Below, in pieces: positions 9,747-18,473 of a stretch of DNA of 64,000 nt (position 1 is the first letter of the stretch; every line of letters starts with the position of its first letter). The notes under the pieces were generated by a model. It ran no database searches, was not told where the DNA came from, and saw nothing but the letters and a program-made list of their open reading frames with translations. The position numbers were made by a program, and so were the translations under genes. Location: the NCBI RefSeq assembly GCF_009495355.1, contig NZ_VZAD01000013.1:1-64000 (forward strand), given 5' to 3'. This DNA comes from Segatella copri. Its GTDB lineage: Bacteria; Bacteroidota; Bacteroidia; Bacteroidales; Bacteroidaceae.

Positions 9747-10480
9747 AGTCCTGCAGATAGTATTTGTACAACATGAATAAACTTGATGGGCATCTTCTCT
9801 TTCTTGGCAATGCCTGCCATGTGCATGAGGCACGAAGAGTCGGGACCGGTCACATACTCGGCACCTGTAGCCATGTGGCGACGAATCTTGTCCTCGCCCA
9901 TTCGTGTGGACACGGCAGGCTCCTCAATGGAGAACATGCCGCCGAAACCACAGCACTCATCCTTGCGCTCGGGCTCGTGGATGGTGATTCCTTCAACCAT
10001 CTGCAACAGGTCGATGATCTTGTTGAAAGGAGCTACATGCTGCTCTGAGGGGGAGGAAAGTCCCAACTCCCTCACGCCATGGCAACTGTTGTGTACACTC
10101 ACCACATGGGCAAACTTGCCCGGCACGTGGTCGACCTTGAGCACATCGTGCAGAAACTCCACAATGTCCATAATCTTTTTTGAAGCCACGCAGTCGTGCT
10201 TGCCCTCCAAAATCTTAGGGTAATAAACTCTCACATAGGCTGCACACGAGGCTGAAGGTGCCACGATGTAGTCATAATCTTTGAAGATATCATCGAAGGT
10301 TTCTATCACCTTCATAGACTTGTCCTGAAAGCCAGCATTTGCCATCGGCTGACCACAACAGGTTTGTCTTTCTGGATATCCCACTTCAAGCCCATAATGT
10401 CTGAGCAACTTGTATGTAGCCACACCCGCTTCTGGATAAAGCGCATCTACATAGCAAGGGACGAATAATCCGACTTTCAT
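9743..10480 (-). CDS. lutA: Lactate utilization protein A (Fe-S oxidoreductase)
   Basis: A 245-residue subunit with two cysteine-rich CCG domains (CCGQPMANAG and ECCGFGGMFS), the signature of LutA/GlpC-like heterodisulfide-reductase-type proteins. It is the promoter-proximal gene of lutABC, the first step of growth on lactate. The start MKVGLFVPCYVDALYP is the family N-terminus. Its stop overlaps the lutB start by four bases. Confidence 0.93.
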   Translation of the reverse strand: MKVGLFVPCYVDALYPEAGVATYKLLRHYGLEVGYPERQTCCGQPMANAGFQDKSMKVIETFDDIFKDYDYIVAPSASCAAYVRVYYPKILEGKHDCVASKKIMDIVEFLHDVLKVDHVPGKFAHVVSVHNSCHGVRELGLSSPSEQHVAPFNKIIDLLQMVEGITIHEPERKDECCGFGGMFSIEEPAVSTRMGEDKIRRHMATGAEYVTGPDSSCLMHMAGIAKKEKMPIKFIHVVQILSAGL

Positions 10481-10540
10481 TGTTGTATAAGAATCTTTTT
10501 GCTATAAATTTTATGTCTTGTATATTTTCTGTAACGTTTG

Positions 10541-10570
10541 CAAAAGTAATAAAAATATCACAAACTCAAA
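10541..10570 (-). promoter_or_regulatory. Probable lutABC promoter
   Basis: Minus-strand TACTTTTG (10548-10541) fits the -7 consensus, and TTTG at 10570-10567 lies 18 bases upstream, slightly short of the usual 19-21. It is about 60 bases before the lutA start. Confidence 0.5.
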
Positions 10571-10622
10571 ACATTCTTAAAAGAAAAATATTTTTATTGA
10601 TATTATTTAATAGGCAAAGAAA

Positions 10623-10654
10623 TTTGCAGAAGTCAAAAAAATGATGTAACTTTG
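10623..10654 (+). promoter_or_regulatory. Consensus carB promoter
   Basis: TTTG (10623-10626) and TAACTTTG (10647-10654) are 20 bases apart, an exact match to the phylum consensus. The implied leader before the carB ATG at 10746 is about 85 bases. Confidence 0.75.
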
Positions 10655-10745
10655 CATCCAGAAATAGTGTATTTGACCTAAACAACCCAAATACAACCCT
10701 AAGCATTAGATACAATTCAAGAACAAACTTATAGTTATAAAAATA

Positions 10746-13700
10746 ATGATGAAGAAACAGCTTAAGAAAGTCCTCGTACTGGGTTCCGGTGCTTTGAAAA
10801 TCGGCCAGGCAGGTGAGTTTGACTATTCCGGTTCGCAAGCCCTCAAGGCTTTGCGTGAGGAGGGTATCAGTTCCATCCTCATCAATCCCAATGTTGCAAC
10901 GATTCAGACAAGTGAAGGTATCGCAGACAAGGTTTATTTCTTGCCAGTGACACCTTTTTTTGTAACTGAAATCATCAAGAAGGAGCGCCCCGACGGCATC
11001 ATGCTCGCATGGGGTGGACAGACTGGCCTCAACGTGGGTACAGAACTCTATCTTAGCGGTGTGCTCAAGGAATACGGTGTGCAGGTTCTCGGCACATCGG
11101 TAGAAGCTATCATGAACACCGAAGACCGCGACCTCTTCGTGAAGGAGCTCAACAAGGTTGACCTCAAGGTGCCGGTAAGCCACGCCTGCGAGAACATGGA
11201 AGAGGCTGTCGACGCTGCCCGCAAGATAGGCTATCCTATCATGATTCGTTCGGCTTATGCCCTTGGCGGTCTCGGCTCTGGTGTCTGCAAGACTGAGGAG
11301 GAGTTCAAGGAGATTGCTGAGTCGGCCTTTACTTTCGCTCCTCAGGTGCTCGTAGAGGAGAGCCTGAAGGGATGGAAGGAGATTGAGTTTGAGTGCATCC
11401 GCGATGCCAACGACCGTTGCTTCACCGTTGCCTCTATGGAGAATTTCGACCCATTGGGCATTCACACGGGCGAGTCTATCGTTGTGGCTCCTACCTGTTC
11501 GCTTACCGATGAGCAGGTGAAGATGCTGCAGGACATTGCCGTGAAGTGCGTGCGCCATCTGCAGATTGTTGGCGAGTGCAACATCCAGTATGCCTTCAAT
11601 GCCGAGACCAACGACTATCGCATCATCGAGATCAATGCCCGTCTGAGCCGTTCGTCTGCTCTTGCCTCTAAGGCTACCGGTTATCCGCTCGCCTTTGTGG
11701 CTGCCAAGATTGCCCTTGGCTATACACTCGACCAGATAGGTGAGATGGGAACTTCCAACTCGGCCTATGTGGCTCCTTCACTCGACTATATGATCTGTAA
11801 GATTCCCCGTTGGGACCTTACCAAGTTTGCCGGTGTAAGCCGCAAGATCGGTTCTTCGATGAAGTCGGTAGGTGAAATCATGTCTATCGGCCGCTCTTTC
11901 GAGGAGATGCTCCAGAAGGGTCTGCGCATGATCGGTCAGGGAATGCACGGTTTCGTAGGCAACGACCACACCAAGTTCGACAACCTGGACGAGGAGCTTT
12001 CCAATCCTACCGACCTCCGTATCTTCGCCATCGCCCAGGCTCTGGAGGAAGGCTACACCATCGAGCGCATCGAGGAGTTGACCAAGATCGACCCTTGGTT
12101 CATCGAGCGCATGAAGAATATTGTAGACTACAAGCACAAGCTTTCTGAATACAACACTTTGGAGGAAATTCCTGCCGAGATTTTGCGCGAAGCCAAGGTT
12201 TTGGGTTTCTCTGACTTCCAGATAGGCCGCTTCGTACTGAAGACACAGGACACCAATATGGAGAAGGAGGTTCTCGCTGTTCGTGCCCAGCGCAAGAAGC
12301 TGAACATCCTGCCTGCCGTGAAGCGCATCCCTACTGTGGCCAGCGAGCATCCCGACCTGACCAACTATCTCTACATGACTTACGCCGTAGAGGGTTACGA
12401 CATCAACTACTACAAGAACGAGAAATCGGTCATCGTACTGGGTTCGGGTGCTTACCGCATCGGTTCGTCCGTAGAGTTCGACTGGTGTTCGGTCAATGCC
12501 ATCAACACAGCCCGCAAGCTGGGCTACAAGTCTATCATGATCAACTACAACCCCGAGACCGTGTCTACCGACTACGATATGTGCGACCGTCTCTACTTCG
12601 ATGAGCTTTCGTTCGAGCGTGTTCTCGATGTCATCGACCTGGAGTCACCACGTGGTGTGATTGTATCTGTAGGTGGTCAGATTCCTAACAACCTGGCTAT
12701 GAAGCTCCATCGCCAGTCTGTGCCAATCCTCGGTACATCTCCTGTGAACATCGACCGTGCCGAGAACCGCGGTAAGTTCTCTGCCATGCTCGACAAGTTG
12801 GGCATCGACCAGCCTAAGTGGAGCGCCCTCACCTCGATGGAGGATGTTCAGAAGTTCATCGACGAGGTAGGCTATCCTGTGCTCGTTCGTCCATCATATG
12901 TTCTTTCTGGCGCAGCCATGAACGTTTGCCACGACGATGATGAGTTGCGTCGCTTCCTCGAGGCTGCTTCTGAGGTTTCCAAGGAGTACCCTGTGGTTAT
13001 CTCTCAGTTTATGACAGAGACCAACGAGATAGAGTTCGACGGTGTGGCTCAGAACGGCGAGGTAGTAGAGTACGGTATCTCAGAGCACGTAGAGTATGCG
13101 GGTGTTCACTCCGGCGACGCTACGATGACCTTCCCTGCTCAGCAGATTTCCTTCGCCACAGCCCGTCAGATCAAGAAGATCTCACGTGCCATTGCCAAGG
13201 AGCTCAACATCTCTGGTCCTTTCAATATCCAGTATCTGGCCAAGGGTCGCGACGTGAAGGTGATCGAGTGCAACCTGCGTGCTTCCCGCTCTTTCCCATT
13301 CGTAAGCAAGGTATTGAAGCGCAACTTCATCGAGACAGCTACACGCATCATGCTCGATGCTCCTTACCAGAAGCCAGACAAGTCGGCTTTCGATATCGAC
13401 CGCATGGGTGTGAAGGCTTCACAGTTCTCATTCGCCCGTTTGCAGAACGCGGACCCAGTACTTGGCGTCGACATGAGTTCTACAGGTGAGGTAGGCTGTA
13501 TGGGCGACACCTTCGAGGAGGCTTTGCTCAACTCGCTGATTGCCACAGGCTACAAGATTCCTTCAAAGGAGAAGGGCATCATGATTTCGAGCGGCGGCAC
13601 CAAGGAGAAGGCTTCCATGCTCGATGCCGCCCAGGCTCTGGTAAAGAACGGCTACACCGTTTATGCCAGCGAGGGAACTGCCAAGTTCCTCAACGACAAT

Positions 13701-13979
13701 CATGTGAAGGCTATTGCCGTGGCTTGGCCCGACGAGGATCACAAGGACATGCCTAACGTCATGGAAATGATTGCCGACCACAAGTTCGACCTCATCGTGA
13801 ACATTCCTAAAAACCATACCAAGCGAGAGCTTACCAATGGTTACAGAATCCGTCGCGGTGCCATCGACCACAACATTCCATTGATGACCAACGCACGCTT
13901 AGCCTCTGCTTTCATCGAGGCTTTCTGCACACTCTCGCAGGACGACCTGCAGATTAAGAGTTGGCAGGAGTACGAGTAA
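10746..13979 (+). CDS. carB: Carbamoyl-phosphate synthase large subunit
   Basis: Makes carbamoyl phosphate from bicarbonate, ammonia (from glutamine via CarA) and two ATP, for pyrimidine and arginine synthesis. The 1077 residues are full length: two homologous ATP-grasp halves, each opening with a KVLVLGSGALKIGQAGEFDYSG-like or VIVLGSGAYRIGSSVEFDW stretch, a central oligomerisation region, and a C-terminal MGS-like allosteric domain (ISSGGTKEKASMLDAAQAL). No carA is next to it in this window, so the small subunit must be encoded elsewhere. The first of two consecutive ATGs is used here. Confidence 0.97.
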   Translation: MMKKQLKKVLVLGSGALKIGQAGEFDYSGSQALKALREEGISSILINPNVATIQTSEGIADKVYFLPVTPFFVTEIIKKERPDGIMLAWGGQTGLNVGTELYLSGVLKEYGVQVLGTSVEAIMNTEDRDLFVKELNKVDLKVPVSHACENMEEAVDAARKIGYPIMIRSAYALGGLGSGVCKTEEEFKEIAESAFTFAPQVLVEESLKGWKEIEFECIRDANDRCFTVASMENFDPLGIHTGESIVVAPTCSLTDEQVKMLQDIAVKCVRHLQIVGECNIQYAFNAETNDYRIIEINARLSRSSALASKATGYPLAFVAAKIALGYTLDQIGEMGTSNSAYVAPSLDYMICKIPRWDLTKFAGVSRKIGSSMKSVGEIMSIGRSFEEMLQKGLRMIGQGMHGFVGNDHTKFDNLDEELSNPTDLRIFAIAQALEEGYTIERIEELTKIDPWFIERMKNIVDYKHKLSEYNTLEEIPAEILREAKVLGFSDFQIGRFVLKTQDTNMEKEVLAVRAQRKKLNILPAVKRIPTVASEHPDLTNYLYMTYAVEGYDINYYKNEKSVIVLGSGAYRIGSSVEFDWCSVNAINTARKLGYKSIMINYNPETVSTDYDMCDRLYFDELSFERVLDVIDLESPRGVIVSVGGQIPNNLAMKLHRQSVPILGTSPVNIDRAENRGKFSAMLDKLGIDQPKWSALTSMEDVQKFIDEVGYPVLVRPSYVLSGAAMNVCHDDDELRRFLEAASEVSKEYPVVISQFMTETNEIEFDGVAQNGEVVEYGISEHVEYAGVHSGDATMTFPAQQISFATARQIKKISRAIAKELNISGPFNIQYLAKGRDVKVIECNLRASRSFPFVSKVLKRNFIETATRIMLDAPYQKPDKSAFDIDRMGVKASQFSFARLQNADPVLGVDMSSTGEVGCMGDTFEEALLNSLIATGYKIPSKEKGIMISSGGTKEKASMLDAAQALVKNGYTVYASEGTAKFLNDNHVKAIAVAWPDEDHKDMPNVMEMIADHKFDLIVNIPKNHTKRELTNGYRIRRGAIDHNIPLMTNARLASAFIEAFCTLSQDDLQIKSWQEYE

Positions 13980-13994
13980 TCTCGTTGTTTTTTT

Positions 13995-14083
13995 AGGCAC
14001 GGATTACACGGATTTATACGAGATGATTATCGCTTTGCTTTTATTAGCACCATAATTCCGTGTAATCCTTGTAATCCGTGCCT
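13995..14083. repeat. Inverted repeat built on CACGGATTACA
   Basis: AGGCACGGATTACACGGATTT at 13995-14015 (only the first 14 bases are an exact mirror) faces a reverse-complement arm at 14054-14083 that carries the same GGATTACA words twice. The pair can form a long hairpin just downstream of carB. The GGATTACACGG word looks like an interspersed intergenic repeat. Confidence 0.6.
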
Positions 14084-14118
14084 TTTCTATATCCTAAAAA
14101 ACTTATGCCTCCCCCTCC

Positions 14119-14138
14119 AAGCCTTACGGGGCTTTTTT
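14119..14138 (+). terminator. Small intrinsic terminator after carB
   Basis: AAGCC and GGCTT form a 5-base stem around TTACGG, followed directly by T residues. It is about 140 bases after the carB stop and before the topB promoter. Confidence 0.55.
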
Positions 14139-14193
14139 ATTCTCTGCCATGAGAAAAAGGAGCTGAAATGATGCCTTTCTCATTATTTTGTTG

Positions 14194-14201
14194 TACCTTT
14201 G
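14194..14201 (+). promoter_or_regulatory. -7 element for topB
   Basis: TACCTTTG fits the -7 consensus and lies 22 bases before the topB ATG. The -33 box is poor. Confidence 0.5.
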
Positions 14202-14223
14202 CAAACAGAAATAAGAATAAAGA

Positions 14224-16299
14224 ATGATAGTTTGTATAGCAGAGAAACCCAGTGTTGCCAAAGACATAGCCCGCATCATAGGCGCAAACTCGGCACACGA
14301 CGGATATATGGAAGGTAACGGATACCAAGTAACCTGGACCTTCGGCCACTTGTGTGAGCTGAAGGAACCCGACGACTATACCCCCATGTGGAAAAGATGG
14401 AGCCTTTCGGCCCTGCCCATGATTCCACAAAGATTCGGCATCAAGCTCATCAATGACGAAGGCATCAAGCGACAGTTTGGTACCATAGAGCGACTGATGC
14501 AGGCGGCCGACAGCATCATCAACTGTGGTGACGCCGGACAGGAAGGTGAGCTCATACAGAGATGGGTGATGCAGAAAGCACAGGCCAAATGTCCCGTAAA
14601 GCGACTCTGGATTTCATCAATGACCGATGAAGCCATCCGACAGGGATTTCAGGAACTGAAAGACCAGAGTGAGTATCAGCCGCTCTACCTTGCCGGACTC
14701 TCACGTGCCATAGGCGACTGGATACTCGGAATGAACGCCACACGTCTATACACCCTGAAATACGGACAGAACAGACAGGTGCTCAGCATAGGACGTGTGC
14801 AGACTCCCACCCTTGCACTCATCGTGAACCGACAGAAAGAAATCGACAACTTCGAGCCAGAACCCTACTGGGTGCTTGCCACCATCTATCGCGACACACA
14901 GTTTACTGCCACAAGCGGTAAATTCACCAGCAAGGAGGAAGGCGAGAAAGCATTCAGCACCATCGCCGGAAAGCCCTTCACCGTGACTGCTGTCACCAAG
15001 AAGAAAGGCACCGAGGCGCCACCTCACCTCTACGACCTCACATCGCTGCAGGTGGACTGCAACAAGAAGTTCAGCTATTCTGCCGACATGACGCTCAAGC
15101 TCATACAGAGCCTCTACGAGAAGAAATTTACTACCTATCCTCGTGTGGACACCCAGTTTCTTACCGACGACATCTACCCCAAATGTCCTCAGATTCTCAA
15201 TGGTGTGAGTCAGGCAAAAATCAACAGCCAGCAGAAATACCTGCCCCTGATACAGCTACTGGCAGCAACAGGAAAGAAACTGCCCAAGAGCAAAAAGGTG
15301 TTCGACAACAGCAAAGTGACCGACCACCATGCCATCATCCCTACAGGAGTGCCACCCTCGGGACTTACAGATATGGAAGCCAATGTGTACGACCTCATTG
15401 CCAAGCGCTTCATCAGTATCTTTTATCCTGACTGCAAGTTCTCTACCACAACCGTTCTGGGCGAAGTAATCGGCGAGACTGACGGTAAAGAACAGAAGGT
15501 GGAATTCAAAGTGAGCGGCAAGGAAATACTCGAACCAGGCTGGAGAGATGTATATGCCAAGGAGTCAAACAACAAAAACACCGACGAGGAGGAGACTGAC
15601 GGCAACAACAGCAAGAAGGAAAACGTAGAAGAACGCACCCTGCCTGCATTCGTGAAGGGAGAGAGCGGTGACCACAAGCCTACACTCACGGAGAAGTGGA
15701 CCACACCGCCCAAATACTACACCGAAGCCTCGCTGCTCAGAGCCATGGAGACGGCTGGAAAGTTTGTGGAAGACGAAGAACTGCGCGCTGCCCTGAAGGA
15801 GAACGGAATAGGCAGACCTTCATCGCGTGCCGGCATCATCGAAACCCTCTTCAAGCGACACTACATAAGGCGACAGCGAAAAAACCTCGTTGCCACACCT
15901 ACGGGTATCGAACTCATCGACACCATCAACGAGGAACTGCTGAAAAGCTGCGAGCTGACAGGTATCTGGGAGAAGAAGTTGCGCGACATAGAGCACAAGA
16001 CCTACGACCCTGCCGACTTCATCAACGGACTGAAGGAACAGATCAACCAGATTGTGAAAGACGTGCTGTCGGACAACAGCGCACGCCACGTCACCATAAC
16101 CACCGAGGAAGACCTCAAGAAAAAGCCTGCAGCCAAGAAAACAACGGCAAGAAAGCCTTCGGCAGCTTCAAAGACTTCAATAGTAGGCAAGCCCTGCCCA
16201 CTGTGTGGAAAGGGAACCATCATCAAGGGAAAGACAGCCTACGGATGCAGCAACTGGAAGGAAGGATGCCAGTACAGACTGCCATTCGACAAGATGTAA
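14224..16299 (+). CDS. topB: DNA topoisomerase III
   Basis: Type IA topoisomerase that decatenates DNA via a transient 5'-phosphotyrosine. The 691 residues include a TOPRIM domain (about 1-150) with acidic motif DAGQEGELIQRW, the catalytic tyrosine Tyr305 in TTYPRVDTQFL, and a C-terminal four-cysteine zinc ribbon (CPLCGKGTIIKG then CSNWKEGC). A low-complexity insert (NNKNTDEEETDGNNSKKEN, about 450-475) and a Lys/Ala-rich linker before the zinc ribbon look flexible. In Escherichia coli the acidic motif reads DADREGE; the variation here does not remove the acidic residues needed. Confidence 0.95.
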   Translation: MIVCIAEKPSVAKDIARIIGANSAHDGYMEGNGYQVTWTFGHLCELKEPDDYTPMWKRWSLSALPMIPQRFGIKLINDEGIKRQFGTIERLMQAADSIINCGDAGQEGELIQRWVMQKAQAKCPVKRLWISSMTDEAIRQGFQELKDQSEYQPLYLAGLSRAIGDWILGMNATRLYTLKYGQNRQVLSIGRVQTPTLALIVNRQKEIDNFEPEPYWVLATIYRDTQFTATSGKFTSKEEGEKAFSTIAGKPFTVTAVTKKKGTEAPPHLYDLTSLQVDCNKKFSYSADMTLKLIQSLYEKKFTTYPRVDTQFLTDDIYPKCPQILNGVSQAKINSQQKYLPLIQLLAATGKKLPKSKKVFDNSKVTDHHAIIPTGVPPSGLTDMEANVYDLIAKRFISIFYPDCKFSTTTVLGEVIGETDGKEQKVEFKVSGKEILEPGWRDVYAKESNNKNTDEEETDGNNSKKENVEERTLPAFVKGESGDHKPTLTEKWTTPPKYYTEASLLRAMETAGKFVEDEELRAALKENGIGRPSSRAGIIETLFKRHYIRRQRKNLVATPTGIELIDTINEELLKSCELTGIWEKKLRDIEHKTYDPADFINGLKEQINQIVKDVLSDNSARHVTITTEEDLKKKPAAKKTTARKPSAASKTSIVGKPCPLCGKGTIIKGKTAYGCSNWKEGCQYRLPFDKM

Positions 16300-16341
16300 A
16301 TCTCTGAGGTTTCGCATGTACGGAAGTTGAGTAAATCTCTG
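16296..16341. repeat. TTTCGCATG intergenic element flanked by 11-base direct repeats
   Basis: GTAAATCTCTG occurs at 16296-16306 (including the topB stop codon) and again at 16331-16341. Between them is a 24-base insert with TTTCGCATG and GGAAGTTGAG. Related sequence recurs near 35735, 61172 and, as a half copy, 21897. Confidence 0.5.
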
Positions 16342-16381
16342 GTAAGAAAAAATAATTCACCCCTTTTTACGTTATCCTAAT

Positions 16382-18451
16382 ATGAAACATATTAGACGGA
16401 ACACAATGCTCTTGCTCATCAGCAGCCTCCTGCTGATGAGCTGTGGAGCAGACAAGTATATGAAGAAAGGCGAGAAGTTTCTCGCCTTAGGCGAATACTA
16501 CGATGCCGCCGACCAGTTCAAGCAGGCTTACACACGTACGCCAGCCAAGGAGCGCGACACCCGTGGAAAACGGGCTCTGAAGATGGCTCAATGCTACCAG
16601 CGCATCAATGCCACACCCAAAGCCATAGCTGCCTATCGAAACGCCATACGCTACAACCAGGCATCGAAGGAAGACCAACTGGCCTATGCCCGACAGTTGC
16701 TCAAGAATGGCGACTACCGACAGGCTGAGAAGGTGTTCCTGATGCTCAAAGACTCCATGCCTGGAAACCAGCTCGTTGCCAACGGACTGAAGTCGGCACA
16801 GATGGCACCCGAATGGAAGAAGCAGGGAAGCCGATACATCGTAAAACGCATGGATGTCTTCAACTCACGACGCCACGACTATTCGCCCGTACTCTTCGGC
16901 GATGACTACGACCAACTTTATTTTACCTCGACACGCAACGAGGCGCTGGGAGACGAACTGAGTGGAATCACAGGCACCAAGGCTGGCGACATCTTCCTCT
17001 CAGAAAAAGACGACCGAGGGAAATGGAGCAAACCCGAGGCCATAGGCACCGGACTGAACACCGACTATGATGAGGGAGCCTGCTGCTTTACGCCCGATGG
17101 CAGGGAAATGTATCTCACCCAGTGTGTCACCGACCCCTCATCGCCACGTTATGCACAGATAGCCACCTCACCACGTTCGGATGCGGCTTGGGGAAAAGCC
17201 ACGATGCTGGAAGTGACGAAAGACACACTGAGCAGCTATGCCCATCCTGCCATCTCGCCCGATGGAGAATGGCTCTACTTCGTTTCCGACATGCCTGGAG
17301 GAATGGGCGGACTCGACATCTGGCGCGTCAGACTTACGGCTGCCGGACTGGGAGGAGTAGAGAACCTTGGCGAACCTGTCAACACTCCTGGCGACGAGAT
17401 GTTTCCTACCTTCCGCCCCAATGGCGACCTGTACTTCAGCAGCAACGGACATCCCGGACTGGGCGGACTCGACATCTACATAGCCAAAGTAGATGCCAAG
17501 ACCCGCCAATACAAGATAGAACATCCTGGTTATCCACTCAACTCAGAGGGCGACGACTTCGGAATGACCTTCGAGGGGCCTCACAACCGAGGCTTCTTCT
17601 CGTCCAACCGTAAAGACGGACGCGGATACGACCATATCTACTCGTTCGAGAACCCCGAAATCGTTACCACCATCAAGGGATGGGTTTACGAGATGGGCGG
17701 TTATGAGCTTACTGCCGCACAGGTAATGGTGGTGGGCAACGACGGAACCTACAAGAAACTGCCTGTCAAGGGCGACGGCTCTTTCACTCTTCCCATCAAG
17801 CCTCATGTGGACTATCTGCTGATGGCATCGTGCAAGGGATTCCTCAATCACAAGGAAGAACTGCGTGTCGACACCGCCAAAGAGAGCAAGGAATATGTGC
17901 TGCAGTTCCCCTTGGCTTCTATCACAGCCCCGGTTCTTATCGACAACATCTTCTACGATTTCGACAAAGCCACCCTTACACCTGCCAGCACCAAGGCTCT
18001 CGACGAGCTCACAGCGCTGCTCAAGGAGAACCCTAATGTAACCATTGAGTTGGGAGCCCATTGCGACTATAAGGGAAGTGCCGAATACAATCAACGCCTC
18101 TCGCAACGAAGGGCTCAGGCTGTAGTCGACTATCTCATCGCCCACGGCATAGCCAAAGACAGGCTCACGCCAAGAGGTTACGGATGGGAAAAGCCGAAGA
18201 CAGTACGCAAGAAGATGACCGAGAAATATCCATGGCTCAAGGAAGGCGACGTGCTCACCACCGAGTTTATCACCAAGCAGACCAAAGAGCATCAGGAAAT
18301 ATGCAACCAGCTGAACCGACGCACCGAGTTTATCGTGCTGCGTACTACCTACGGACTCTTCGACGAGAAGGGAAATCTGAAGAATCCGCCTCAGCCCAAA
18401 CAAAAGAAAGAAAACAAAAACGCAGAAGACGTCTTCGACATCGACTTCTGA
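16382..18451 (+). CDS. PorE-like outer-membrane lipoprotein (TPR, PD40, CRD, OmpA)
   Basis: A 689-residue lipoprotein: signal peptide with lipobox LLMSC (Cys21), TPR-like helices (about 24-130), a PD40/WD40-like propeller (about 165-420, with repeats such as DGEWLYFVSDMPGGMGGLDI and NGDLYFSSNGHPGLGGLDI), a carboxypeptidase-regulatory-like domain (about 425-505) and an OmpA peptidoglycan-binding domain (about 515-615, NIFYDFDKATLTP). This order is that of PorE, which anchors the type IX secretion system to the cell wall. That fits several T9SS cargo genes later in the window, but assignment as PorE rather than a paralogue is inference. rsmF follows after 22 bases. Confidence 0.85.
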   Translation: MKHIRRNTMLLLISSLLLMSCGADKYMKKGEKFLALGEYYDAADQFKQAYTRTPAKERDTRGKRALKMAQCYQRINATPKAIAAYRNAIRYNQASKEDQLAYARQLLKNGDYRQAEKVFLMLKDSMPGNQLVANGLKSAQMAPEWKKQGSRYIVKRMDVFNSRRHDYSPVLFGDDYDQLYFTSTRNEALGDELSGITGTKAGDIFLSEKDDRGKWSKPEAIGTGLNTDYDEGACCFTPDGREMYLTQCVTDPSSPRYAQIATSPRSDAAWGKATMLEVTKDTLSSYAHPAISPDGEWLYFVSDMPGGMGGLDIWRVRLTAAGLGGVENLGEPVNTPGDEMFPTFRPNGDLYFSSNGHPGLGGLDIYIAKVDAKTRQYKIEHPGYPLNSEGDDFGMTFEGPHNRGFFSSNRKDGRGYDHIYSFENPEIVTTIKGWVYEMGGYELTAAQVMVVGNDGTYKKLPVKGDGSFTLPIKPHVDYLLMASCKGFLNHKEELRVDTAKESKEYVLQFPLASITAPVLIDNIFYDFDKATLTPASTKALDELTALLKENPNVTIELGAHCDYKGSAEYNQRLSQRRAQAVVDYLIAHGIAKDRLTPRGYGWEKPKTVRKKMTEKYPWLKEGDVLTTEFITKQTKEHQEICNQLNRRTEFIVLRTTYGLFDEKGNLKNPPQPKQKKENKNAEDVFDIDF

Positions 18452-18473
18452 CAATAAGCAATAACACTACATC

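Noticed and set aside
9747..9833. Longer start for lutB
   Set aside because: The extension lies inside lutA; ATG 9746 makes the usual ATGA overlap.
10566..11558. 330-codon frame antisense to carB
   Set aside because: Lies wholly opposite conserved carB codons; typical shadow frame.
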